Origin: Planctomycetota bacterium
Lineage (GTDB): Bacteria; Planctomycetota; GCA-002687715; DRQF01
Length of the DNA stretch: 32,755 nucleotides
Reading direction: 5' to 3'
Assembly (NCBI GenBank): GCA_011369445.1
Contig: DRQF01000274.1
Location: forward strand, 1 to 32,755
Position 1 is the first letter of the stretch, and every line of letters begins with the position of its first letter. Made by a program: the position numbers and the translations under genes. The notes beneath the pieces were generated by a model that was given only the letters and a program-made list of their open reading frames with translations, searched no databases and had not been told where the DNA came from. Of this stretch, positions 16,258 to 24,083 are shown one piece after another.

Positions 16258-17811
16258 TCAGTCGTTCACCACTCGCACCCGCATGCGCCCCTCGCCGCGG
16301 TTACCGGCAAGATCCCATGCACGCACAATGACTTCGTACACGCCGTCGGGGAATCGTCGCTGTCCACGTTCGTCACGCTGAGCCGTATCCCATGCGAAGC
16401 GTGCATCGGTGGGTTCAATGACGCCGTCGCCATCCGTATTCGTGACCCGGAGGACGTGTGCGACCGGATTCCGAGGAAGCCCCTCGACGAGGGACGCTCT
16501 CGCGGCGAATCCCAAGTAGAGGGGAGCCACCTGGCGCGCATCCTCGATGGGGCCGCGCTGATCGAGCACCAGTTTCCGCCAGGGACGAACACCCTTCGCG
16601 GTGATTTCGAGTGTCACAACCGGCGTCATCCAGTTGGCGATGTGCCCAGCGTAGGCGTTGTCGGCGATCGCCACCAGGATATCCACCTTGCCGCCCAGGC
16701 GGGGCACCTTGCCTACGAGGCCAAGCGGTGTGGACGACCCATTGCGGACGAAGTGAAACGGCGTGAAGACCGTCGGTGCCTTCTCGTCCCGCCAATCGAA
16801 TCGGAGGAGCGGATCATAGAGGCTGTGGAACGCGACCTTGCCATCCGGCGCCACCTTGAAGCTCACGTAGTTGAGGTGCAGGTGATCGATCCCGTCGTTC
16901 TTCCCCACGGAGAAATCAACCACCTTGCCCAAGACCTGTCCAACGCGAATCTTCTCTCCCACCTTGAAGGTGAAGCTGTCCGGGTCGACGTGGGTGTAGC
17001 ACCAACCCTCACCCCTCCCGGGCTTGGGCTCGACGATGAAGAAGTGGTGCGTTTTCCAATCGGGGTAGTTGGTTGCGATCACCGCCACCGTCCCCGCTTC
17101 GACGGCCCGAACGATCGTCCCGGCATCTTGCAGGAGATCCATGCCGGCATGGATGTAGGAATCCGTCGGCTGCTGGTAGTTGTTGTAGAGGTGCTGCAGG
17201 CGAAAACCTCCTGGAAACGGCCACGGGCACGGGGCGCGTGGCAACTGGAAGCCGAGAGGAGGAAGGTGGGCAGCGTCTTCGAGAAACGCCTCCCGCTGGG
17301 CGTCGAGCATCGCCAGTGCTCTTCGTGCGTCGATGCGCACGAGATATGAAGACTTCCCAGTCTCGGGATCGACCCAGGAGTAGGGGTCCTTCTCGGCCAC
17401 ACGCCGCAGGGGGCCGCGGGCACGTGGGTCGCCGATCGTCCCGAGCGCAATGGCCGCGCAGCGTCGAACGTTGAACCAAGGATCGCGGAGAGCGCGCAGC
17501 AGAGGATCGACGCACTCGCTGGCCGCGATGTCTCCAAGTGCATTGGCCGCCGAAAACCTCGCAGTTCCGGCTGATGGATCGTGGAGGATCTTTGCGAGCA
17601 GGGGGATGGCAGCAACACCCTCTGCGACGAGGCGCTCGTGGGCCCCGCGGTCTCCTGTCCGAAAGAGCTCTTCCAACTGCTTCCAATCCGGGTCGGCCGG
17701 CCCGCCTTGGGTCACCTCATGGGATTCCTCCGCAGCCTTGTGGACCTGAGCCGGCAAGAAGCCATGGATGGAAACACCCACGATGAAGGCGGCAGCAATG
17801 AGTTGTCGCAT
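16258..17811 (-). CDS. Secreted M23-like peptidase with N-terminal HEAT repeats and C-terminal beta domain
   Basis: The 517-residue protein starts with a signal peptide (MRQLIAAAFIVGVSIHGFLPAQ); AAGGAG stands about 10 nt before ATG 17811. Residues 55-170 hold HEAT-like pairs (AAIPLLAKILHDPSAGTARF, VDPLLRALRDPWFNVRRCAA). Residues 195-320 form a LytM/M23 domain. The signature HxxxD is present as HAGMD (221-225), and the second zinc motif HxH as HLH (310-312), with THVDPDSF and VGEKIRVGQVLGKV as the usual core strands. M23 enzymes are zinc endopeptidases that cut peptidoglycan cross-links or other Gly-rich peptides. The C-terminal 120 residues look like an Ig/FlgD-like beta domain (PDGVYEVIVRAWDLAGN). 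All metal ligands are present, so activity is plausible. It stands 100 bp upstream of rnhC on the same strand. Confidence 0.88.
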   Translation of the reverse strand: MRQLIAAAFIVGVSIHGFLPAQVHKAAEESHEVTQGGPADPDWKQLEELFRTGDRGAHERLVAEGVAAIPLLAKILHDPSAGTARFSAANALGDIAASECVDPLLRALRDPWFNVRRCAAIALGTIGDPRARGPLRRVAEKDPYSWVDPETGKSSYLVRIDARRALAMLDAQREAFLEDAAHLPPLGFQLPRAPCPWPFPGGFRLQHLYNNYQQPTDSYIHAGMDLLQDAGTIVRAVEAGTVAVIATNYPDWKTHHFFIVEPKPGRGEGWCYTHVDPDSFTFKVGEKIRVGQVLGKVVDFSVGKNDGIDHLHLNYVSFKVAPDGKVAFHSLYDPLLRFDWRDEKAPTVFTPFHFVRNGSSTPLGLVGKVPRLGGKVDILVAIADNAYAGHIANWMTPVVTLEITAKGVRPWRKLVLDQRGPIEDARQVAPLYLGFAARASLVEGLPRNPVAHVLRVTNTDGDGVIEPTDARFAWDTAQRDERGQRRFPDGVYEVIVRAWDLAGNRGEGRMRVRVVND

Positions 17812-17979
17812 TGGTCATCGCTCCTTGAACGGTTCGACACGGGATGGGTGTCGCTCGCCCCTGACCCGGAAAATCGGAGCGTATTCATCTCCTCGAAAAC
17901 CGAGACGCATTCGATGCCCTCGCGTAAACGACAAAACCGGACGTGGGCGACGTTGGCCCCGGTGCCCCCGGTCCCAAGA

Positions 17980-18096
17980 TCCGCCTCCTTGCAGGCGGCG
18001 CGCATCGAAAAGAGGCGCCCCGATCCCATCCTTCTCACCGGACCTACGGAAGTGGGAAAGACCACCCTGGCCCGCGCCGTGGACTCCACGCGCCGG
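17980..18096 (+). pseudogene. Fragment resembling the AAA+ domain of RtcR (sigma-54 activator)
   Basis: In the 309-bp gap between two minus-strand genes, the plus strand encodes SLQAARIEKRRPDPILLTGP followed by TEVGKTTLARAVDSTRR. The RIEKR-x-DPILLTGPTG-x-GKS-x-LARR pattern is that of RtcR, the sigma-54-dependent activator of the RNA-repair rtcBA operon, around its Walker A motif. Only about 35 codons match; the frame then runs into the 3' end of the FG-GAP gene, and upstream the similarity fades. No start, sigma-54 interaction loop or DNA-binding domain remains. It is best read as a relic of a once larger gene. HslU/ClpX-type ATPases share GPTGVGKT but not the preceding RIEKR-DPILL context. 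Confidence 0.5.
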
Positions 18097-18119
18097 ATCG
18101 ATCCTTGGGCGAACGGGGA

Positions 18120-19928
18120 TCACTGCACGTCCAGGATCACGGCGTTGGTGATGGCGAGGTTGCTGGGGAAGGGGACGGTCATGTGATCGATGAGGCCCTG
18201 GAAGGTCAGCAGCAGAGGCTGGGGAAGTCCCGGTGACACGGTCAAGGACCAGGGCGCGGGCGTCGCCGCCACGATGGGATTCCCGAACCCCAGGCTGTCC
18301 GCGACATGGAAGAGCAGAGGATTCGCGGGCGCGGCCGGCTGAGGAATGATGCTGAAGTCCCCGAAGACGGTGGGCAACACCGTCAAGGCCGTTGGCAGCC
18401 CCACCGCCGCGAAGAGGCTGAAGCCGGCGGGCGCAGAGAGCGTCGTCGGTTGGGCCATCCCGAGGGTGAATGGCTGTCCCAGCCCCACGGTCACTCGATG
18501 GGCGCTTCCGCCCGACGAAGCGTTGATCGTGAGCACAGCTTCCGGTCCCGTGAGAGGCAGTCCCACGTTTCCGACGACGCCCGGCGGCGGCTCCAAGCCC
18601 GAATAGATGTAGACAGCCCCGGCAGCCGCCACGCCCGCGGCAGTTTCCGTGGGCGCTCCTACCGCCAACTCGGCGCGCCCGTCTCCCGTCAAATCCCCCA
18701 CGAATGCGACCGACCACCCGAAGGCGTTGTCCGCAACGGGTGAGACCATCCGCGCCAAGAGCTGCAAGGTCGCCCCCGAATAAACCTCCACGGCCCCGAT
18801 ATTCCCCGCGTTGAGCCAGAACCCCGGAAGGCCGATGGCCAAGTCGTTCACGCCATCGCCATCGTAGTCGCCCCGCGCATCCATGGACCACCCCATGTGC
18901 GCCCCGGCGTACTGGCCGTACATGTTCCCAATCACCGCCAGGGACGCCCCGGAATGGAACACGACGCGCCCCGACTTTACGAGGCCGCTCGCCTGGGACG
19001 TGGGAGCGGACACCGCGATGTCCTCCACGCCGTCTCCGTCCTGATCGGGGATCTGGACACAACTGTAGCCGTAGAAGCCATCGATGACCTGTGCGAAGCC
19101 GAGGAAAGACCCGTCCACGCCAGAGAAGGTCTGCAGATGCGCCAAACCGAGGTTCGTGGCGACCATGTCCTTGACACCGTCGCCGTTGACATCGATGGCA
19201 TCGGCCATCGACCACCCCAGGTCATAAGAAACCCCAAACATCGAGCAAGACGCCGCAATGATGCTCCCATCAGCGCCGGAGTACGTCACGACGCGAGGGA
19301 AGGTCGTGAACAACGACCAAAAACCAAACGGAGCCCCCACGGAGATGTCGGGGACACCGTCGCCGTTAACGTCCCCGGCGGAAGCCAGGGTGTGGCCGAA
19401 GAGCCAGTCGTCAGCCAGCCATCCGGCAGTGCAGTTCATCGCAATGGAGGAAGGAAGATACGACGGCGCCAGCGCCGGGAAGAGAGGCTGCAGCGTCGCG
19501 CCGGAGAGCACGTCCACATGACCGAGGTTGTTGGGCCGGGCCGGCTCACCCACCATCACATCCCGCACACCGTCGCCATCGAGGTCTCCGGGGGAATGGA
19601 GCGCAAAGCCGTAGCGACCCCCGAGATATGGGCCCGGCACGGTGGTGAGGATCGCTCCGGTGGCCCCGGAGATCACCTCCACCTGGCCACTGCCCGCAAA
19701 AGGTAGCGGAGCGGGGAAAACGATGGGAGGAAACGATTGGTGCGAGGGATCTTCCGGTGCGCCCGCCATCACGTCGGGCACGCCGTCTCCGTCCCAATCG
19801 GGCCCGGGGCACATGGCATTTCCCAACAGCCCATTGGTCACCGTCCCGTGGGTCACGGAAAGGAGGGTCTGCCCTTGCAATCCGAACGTCAGAGTGAGAA
19901 CGACAAAGAGGATGCGTAAGGATGACAT
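18120..19928 (-). CDS. Secreted FG-GAP seven-bladed beta-propeller protein
   Basis: The 602-residue protein begins with a signal peptide (MSSLRILFVVLTLTFGLQGQ), and GAAGGGAAGAG precedes ATG 19928. Seven FG-GAP calcium loops are spaced 49-71 residues apart, at Asp44, 115, 186, 246, 295, 354 and 412 (for example DWDGDGVPDVMAGAP, DLDGDGVRDVMVGEP, DQDGDGVEDIAVSAP). They match the seven blades of an integrin-alpha-like propeller. The last 150 residues form a separate beta module ending NLAITNAVILDVQ. It is a close structural relative of the truncated protein at 1-417. The shared upstream element (19985-20009) links it to the metalloprotease gene at 404. Its role (adhesion, matrix or surface) is not determinable. 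Confidence 0.92.
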   Translation of the reverse strand: MSSLRILFVVLTLTFGLQGQTLLSVTHGTVTNGLLGNAMCPGPDWDGDGVPDVMAGAPEDPSHQSFPPIVFPAPLPFAGSGQVEVISGATGAILTTVPGPYLGGRYGFALHSPGDLDGDGVRDVMVGEPARPNNLGHVDVLSGATLQPLFPALAPSYLPSSIAMNCTAGWLADDWLFGHTLASAGDVNGDGVPDISVGAPFGFWSLFTTFPRVVTYSGADGSIIAASCSMFGVSYDLGWSMADAIDVNGDGVKDMVATNLGLAHLQTFSGVDGSFLGFAQVIDGFYGYSCVQIPDQDGDGVEDIAVSAPTSQASGLVKSGRVVFHSGASLAVIGNMYGQYAGAHMGWSMDARGDYDGDGVNDLAIGLPGFWLNAGNIGAVEVYSGATLQLLARMVSPVADNAFGWSVAFVGDLTGDGRAELAVGAPTETAAGVAAAGAVYIYSGLEPPPGVVGNVGLPLTGPEAVLTINASSGGSAHRVTVGLGQPFTLGMAQPTTLSAPAGFSLFAAVGLPTALTVLPTVFGDFSIIPQPAAPANPLLFHVADSLGFGNPIVAATPAPWSLTVSPGLPQPLLLTFQGLIDHMTVPFPSNLAITNAVILDVQ

Positions 19929-20259
19929 GGGTCGCTCTTCCCTTCTTCTCAGTTCAAGAAATCAACGATGCGCCGTTCCCCGTGGGGAAGCGCTCCGGAC
20001 GCCTTGATGTCCGTCGTACACGGGACCCCCAAGTTTCGTCAAGGAAAAACCAGGACAGTCTTGGGATTCCTCGTGGCGGGCGCCGGGGATTGAAGAGGGA
20101 AGCTCCCTTCTCGCCAACAGGGCGAGACGCGCCGAGTCTGATACCGTCGATGAGGCACGCCGCGGAAGAGAAGTAACGGCGAGGACGACAGGATGCGGCA
20201 AGACGAGGAAGATTGGGAGGAGGAGGGGCCAAGGGACCTGGGGGCGTTAGGCTGGGACC
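19929..20259. other. Divergent intergenic region of 331 bp
   Basis: No reading frame in this stretch is convincing. Besides the shared element (19985-20009) it contains a small hairpin TCTCGCC-AACAG-GGCGAGA near 20115. It separates the minus-strand FG-GAP gene from the plus-strand peptidase gene and should contain both promoters. None could be assigned with confidence for the plus-strand gene. Confidence 0.5.
19985..20009 (-). promoter_or_regulatory. Shared bipartite upstream element, copy B (FG-GAP gene)
   Basis: On the minus strand CATCAAGGCGTC (20009-19998), a 7-nt spacer, then CTTCCC (19990-19985), 81 nt upstream of ATG 19928. It is identical in both blocks and in spacing to the copy at 2790-2814, which is 83 nt from ATG 2731. 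Candidate promoter or operator of unknown factor. Confidence 0.4.
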
Positions 20260-21255
20260 ATGGCGTCTCGATTCCTCCCGAGAATCCTTCTCCTCTTGAC
20301 TCTGGTCGCGACGGTTCCGGCGCAGAACGTCGAAGTGATCCATCCGCGGGGCATGGCCGGCATCGCCCGGCGCATTCGCATCCTTACGCCCCGCATGCTT
20401 GCTCGGGCCAAGCGCCACCTCGAACTGGGATACGACCAGTCCTTGACGGTGCGCGTCGTCGAGGACCAGGAGGCCTTCGACGCGGCCTTGGAAGCGCAGG
20501 GGAGCGCTCCGCGGCCCCCGTTCGTAGCGGCCGTGGCGTTCCCCTGGCGCGACCTCATCATTCTCAAGGCGGAGGCCTGGCAGAAGGGAGCCCCCGGATC
20601 CTTCGAAGCCATCTATCAGCACGAATTGGTTCACTGCGTGCTGGGCGCCGCGGAACGCAAGTTCAACGTGGCGCTACCGGTTTGGATTCATGAAGGGATC
20701 GCCGAGTGGGTGGCGGAGAAACCCTACTACAGCGATCCCGCCATTCTCGAGGACGCGGTGGGGAACGACAGCCTCATCCCCTTCGTGGAACTCGTGAAGA
20801 GTTTCCCGAGACAAGAGGGCGCCAGCCGCCTCGCCTACGCGGAGGCCCACTCCCTCATTCGCAGCTTGGCCGACTTCGGCAAGGGGCCGGCCCTCGAACG
20901 TCGCAACATTCCCATTCTGCTGCGGCTGCTCCTCAGAGGGGAGCGTTTCGAGGATGCGCTCCGTCTCATGACAGGCCTCTCGTTGAGCGACTTCGAGTTG
21001 CTCTGGAAAGGCGAGGTTCGGCGTGGCGGGCACGCGCGGCTTCGGCTGCTCCCCGAGTTTCTCTTCTCCGGTTTGCTGATCGCGCTGGCGCTCCTCGCGT
21101 TCGGCGTGCAGCGCTCTCGGCGCGATCGGGCGATGCGGGAGATGGAGGAGGAAGAGGCCCGCGAGGGACAGGAGCCCTACCCCTTTTGGGCGCTGCCGGA
21201 CGAGGCGGACGATCCGGACGCCCCGCCCCCCTCGGGAGGCTTCACCAGTTCGTAG
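20260..21255 (+). CDS. Membrane-anchored gluzincin-like metallopeptidase (Peptidase_MA type)
   Basis: The 331-residue protein has a signal peptide (MASRFLPRILLLLTLVATVPAQ). HELVH (121-125) supplies two zinc His ligands and the catalytic Glu. HEGIAEW (144-150) holds the downstream Glu ligand (probably Glu145) in the conserved EGxAEW context of Peptidase_MA proteins. A C-terminal membrane helix (LLPEFLFSGLLIALALLAFGV, about 261-282) is followed by an acidic cytoplasmic tail rich in Asp, Glu and Pro. The catalytic domain would therefore be outside the membrane. Its substrate is unknown. ATG 20260 lies after a weak GGGA. Its last 79 bases overlap the end of the methyltransferase gene on the other strand. 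Confidence 0.88.
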   Translation: MASRFLPRILLLLTLVATVPAQNVEVIHPRGMAGIARRIRILTPRMLARAKRHLELGYDQSLTVRVVEDQEAFDAALEAQGSAPRPPFVAAVAFPWRDLIILKAEAWQKGAPGSFEAIYQHELVHCVLGAAERKFNVALPVWIHEGIAEWVAEKPYYSDPAILEDAVGNDSLIPFVELVKSFPRQEGASRLAYAEAHSLIRSLADFGKGPALERRNIPILLRLLLRGERFEDALRLMTGLSLSDFELLWKGEVRRGGHARLRLLPEFLFSGLLIALALLAFGVQRSRRDRAMREMEEEEAREGQEPYPFWALPDEADDPDAPPPSGGFTSS

Positions 21256-22115
21256 ACGACGCAGGACGTCACGAACTCTCGGAGGAAGGGAAGGCGAGTG
21301 AAGACGCGGGTCAAGGGCGCGATGACACCGGACGAAAACCCGTGCCGCTCGCGGCGCGCCACCCGCCAGCCCTTCGACCGAAGCATGGTCTCGAAGCGGC
21401 GCATCGAGAGCTTGTTGACCCCAGGGAGGGAGGTCAGGGATCGCCACTTGTTCGGGCGTTTTTCGCCGCTCGCATCCCGATCCCAAACACGGGGTTGGAA
21501 CTCGGGCATCTCGTAGATGCGAGCGCAGGTCTCGAGCAGAGTCTTCTCGCTGAAGAGAACGTGGCACCAAGGGATCGGCACGAGGCTTTCGATGTGGGGC
21601 CCGTAGGGGTGCCACCACGGCACCCACCAGATGAGAACTCGCCCGCCGGGCCGGAGAACCCGCCACCATTCGTCGAGAGCCGCCTGCGGATCCATGACGT
21701 GCTCGAGAACGTCGAAGCACAACACGCGGTCGAAAGACCCGTCATCGACGGGAATGCGACGGGGATCGTCGAGCAGGAGGAATCGAGGCTGCGGCCCGGA
21801 ATCACTTTCCGCGGCCTGCCGTTTCGCGGCGGCGGCGCGCTCGGGATCGATCTCCACGCCAAGGACGGATCGCGCTCCGTCCCGGACCGCCAGAAAACTC
21901 AACGCCCCCGTTCCGCACCCAAAGTCCAAGACATCGAGCCCCTCCAGGGACGACGCCGAGAAATGCCGGACGAATTGCCGCTCCAGTTCCTGGCGTCGCC
22001 AGGACTCGTAGGCCGAGGCGTCGAAGGTGGCCGCATTCTGACCGGCCTGCCCTTGCCGGCGATTGAGGACTTTCCTCCTCGACCATCGAAAACAGAGTTC
22101 AGCGCCCAGCCCCAT
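21177..22115 (-). CDS. Class I SAM-dependent methyltransferase
   Basis: The 312-residue protein has the Rossmann-type methyltransferase motifs: VLDFGCGTGALSF (motif I, SAM binding), VLGVEIDPERAA (the acidic residue binding ribose), FDRVLCFDVLEHVMDP (motif IV region, the LEHV signature of Methyltransf_11/23) and LRPGGRVLIW (post-motif). The substrate cannot be inferred. The C-terminal 60 residues contain a hydrophobic stretch (PLTRVFTRLPFLREFV) and a low-complexity Gly/Ser tail, which is the part overlapping the convergent peptidase gene for 79 bases. ATG 22115 follows GAGGAGG with a 5-nt spacer. It is divergent from the FG-GAP operon, with 341 bp between starts. Confidence 0.9.
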   Translation of the reverse strand: MGLGAELCFRWSRRKVLNRRQGQAGQNAATFDASAYESWRRQELERQFVRHFSASSLEGLDVLDFGCGTGALSFLAVRDGARSVLGVEIDPERAAAAKRQAAESDSGPQPRFLLLDDPRRIPVDDGSFDRVLCFDVLEHVMDPQAALDEWWRVLRPGGRVLIWWVPWWHPYGPHIESLVPIPWCHVLFSEKTLLETCARIYEMPEFQPRVWDRDASGEKRPNKWRSLTSLPGVNKLSMRRFETMLRSKGWRVARRERHGFSSGVIAPLTRVFTRLPFLREFVTSCVVYELVKPPEGGGASGSSASSGSAQKG

Positions 22116-22322
22116 TCTCCCTCCTCAATCCTTCACTCTTTGTCTCCATCGGTCATTCGGCGGGGAAAAGACCACCCGTTTCCGCGGAGGCCGGGCATCC
22201 TACTCGCCCGGGACAGGAAGTTCTCGCAGGAGGATGACCTGCCGTCTCTTCACCCCAAATGCCTTCCCTCCAGGGACTTCCCGCGATCCGTCGGGCAAGC
22301 CCGGGAGCTATCCAGCATTTCG

Positions 22323-22350
22323 TTGCCTCAAGGAGTCAATTACGTATCAT
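22323..22350 (+). promoter_or_regulatory. Candidate sigma70-type promoter for the FG-GAP operon
   Basis: TTGCCT (22323-22328, four of six), a 16-nt spacer and TATCAT (22345-22350, five of six), about 107 nt before ATG 22457. The rest of the 22116-22456 gap has no supportable gene; the reading frame open from 22259 has no protein character before 22457. Confidence 0.45.
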
Positions 22351-22456
22351 CGGGGCACTGTTCTTCTCGACTCAACCCCCACGGGTCTCCAGAGCCATCA
22401 CTGACAATCTGAGTGCTCGTGGCACCGCCTCTTCCCCCCTTCATGGAGGAATCGCC

Positions 22457-24049
22457 ATGGTTCGCGCGCTGCTTTCTGCCGTCTTCATGCTCAGCCTGAG
22501 CCCACAGATGCTTGCTCAAGCGCCCAATCTGTTCGTCAACGCCACCGCCCACGCCGTGGGAACCCAACCCTGCGACGTCCTCCTCCAGGATATGGATGGG
22601 GCCTCGGGCTCGGACATCGTCACCGCCGATGGCGGCGCCGACACACTCACCATCCTTGCCAATTCGGGCACGGGGACCTTCGGCGGCGCCCCTCAGACTT
22701 TCGCCCTCATGATGGGCGACCAGCCCGCTGCACTGGCTGGAGGGACCTTCGTGGGCGTGGGCGACGGAGACATCGCCGTCGCGTGCCCCGGCTCCAATGT
22801 GGTCCGACTCGTCGACAACATGAGCGGTGTGCTCGCCCTCTCAGGCTCCCTCGCGCTCCCCGGAACGCAACCCGTCGCGCTGGCGGCGGGCTCTCTGAAT
22901 GGGACGGGCTCGGACGATCTGGTCATCGCCCTCGAAGGCGACCTTCTTGGCAACGGAGGAGGAGTTGCGGTCTCGCTCGACGGCTTGCCGCCCGTCCTGC
23001 TTCCCGCCCCGTCGGGAGGATTCGGATCCGTGAAGGACGTGGCCCTCGGCGATCTCGACGGTGACGGCGACCTGGACATCGTCGCCACGAGGGCGGGCAG
23101 CGGATTCAATCCGCTCACCACGGATCAGATCCTCCTCTACGAGAACACGGGGGCCGCGTCAGGTGTGTTCACTTTGGCGGGCACACTCTCGGTCACGGGA
23201 CTTCCCCGGGGCGTGTGCGTCGCCGACGTGGACGGGAATGGCTTCGCTGACATCGCCGTCGCCGTGCAGGCCTTTCCGGGTACGGGCTCTCTCGTCATTC
23301 TCGCCCACGACGGTGCCTTGGGAATGACGCCTGCGCAGTTCACGGCCCAGTCCCACGGCGGTGGCGGTTCGCAGCCCTCGGCGGTGGCCTGCGGCGATAT
23401 CTTCAACGTGTCACTGCCGTCCTTCTTCGGTCGCAGTGACGTGGTGACGACGAATCTCGGAAGCAATGACGTTTCCGGCTACCTCGGCCACGACGGGATG
23501 ACGGCCTTCCAGCGGGTCGACTCGGCCTCGGCCGGGGCGAATCCGGTCGCTATCGCCCTGGACGATGTGGACGGCGACGGCACCTTGGAAATCGTTGCCG
23601 CCAACCTGGGAGACAACACGGTGACCGTGTTCGACCCGGCCCCCCGCTCGTCCGCATTGGTCTTCGGCGTGGGCTGCATGGGCACCGCGGGTATTCCCCA
23701 GATTTCCGCCCCCAATCTCGCGATCCACGGCACGACCGCCGAAGTCCGGCTCACCCAAGGGCGCCCCTCGTCGGCGGTGGTTCTCGGCGTCTCCAGCGGC
23801 GTGTCCGTGCAGACCCTGGGGATGGGTCCCTGCGTCACCTATCTCGCGTCACCGGTTTTGACATTCACCCTCGCTTCCAACCCGATGGGCCAGGCGTCCC
23901 TCTTCTTCGACGTGCCGGCATTCCCCGCGTTCTCGGGCACGGTGCTCTACTTCCAATACGCCGTGTTCGACAATTTGGGGGCCTTCAACGGCATCCTCGC
24001 CTTCTCACCGGCTCTTCGCCTCACCATCGGCAGCACTTCGGTGCTCTAA
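22457..24049 (+). CDS. Secreted FG-GAP/VCBS repeat protein with C-terminal tail module
   Basis: The 530-residue protein starts at ATG 22457, with GGAGGAA 6 nt upstream, opening the signal peptide MVRALLSAVFMLSLSPQMLAQ. Residues 30-410 carry VCBS/FG-GAP-type repeats: DMDGASGSDIVTADGGADTL, DLDGDGDLDIVATR, DVDGNGFADIAVAV, DVDGDGTLEIVAAN. The last 130 residues begin FGVGCMGTAGIPQI and form a beta module with a Cys/Gly-rich start. The same module (YGTSCPGIAGPLTL) ends the next protein. Such tails are common in secreted proteins of this planctomycete style and might serve for surface attachment or export; this is inference. Several blocks are clearly paralogous with the downstream gene (for example GDLLGNGGGVAVSLDG and GDTLGNFPGVGLVINGT). 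The gap to that gene is 34 bp, so they form an operon. Confidence 0.9.
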   Translation: MVRALLSAVFMLSLSPQMLAQAPNLFVNATAHAVGTQPCDVLLQDMDGASGSDIVTADGGADTLTILANSGTGTFGGAPQTFALMMGDQPAALAGGTFVGVGDGDIAVACPGSNVVRLVDNMSGVLALSGSLALPGTQPVALAAGSLNGTGSDDLVIALEGDLLGNGGGVAVSLDGLPPVLLPAPSGGFGSVKDVALGDLDGDGDLDIVATRAGSGFNPLTTDQILLYENTGAASGVFTLAGTLSVTGLPRGVCVADVDGNGFADIAVAVQAFPGTGSLVILAHDGALGMTPAQFTAQSHGGGGSQPSAVACGDIFNVSLPSFFGRSDVVTTNLGSNDVSGYLGHDGMTAFQRVDSASAGANPVAIALDDVDGDGTLEIVAANLGDNTVTVFDPAPRSSALVFGVGCMGTAGIPQISAPNLAIHGTTAEVRLTQGRPSSAVVLGVSSGVSVQTLGMGPCVTYLASPVLTFTLASNPMGQASLFFDVPAFPAFSGTVLYFQYAVFDNLGAFNGILAFSPALRLTIGSTSVL

Positions 24050-24083
24050 ACCGTTTTCTCTCCCCCCCTTCAAGGAAGGACTC

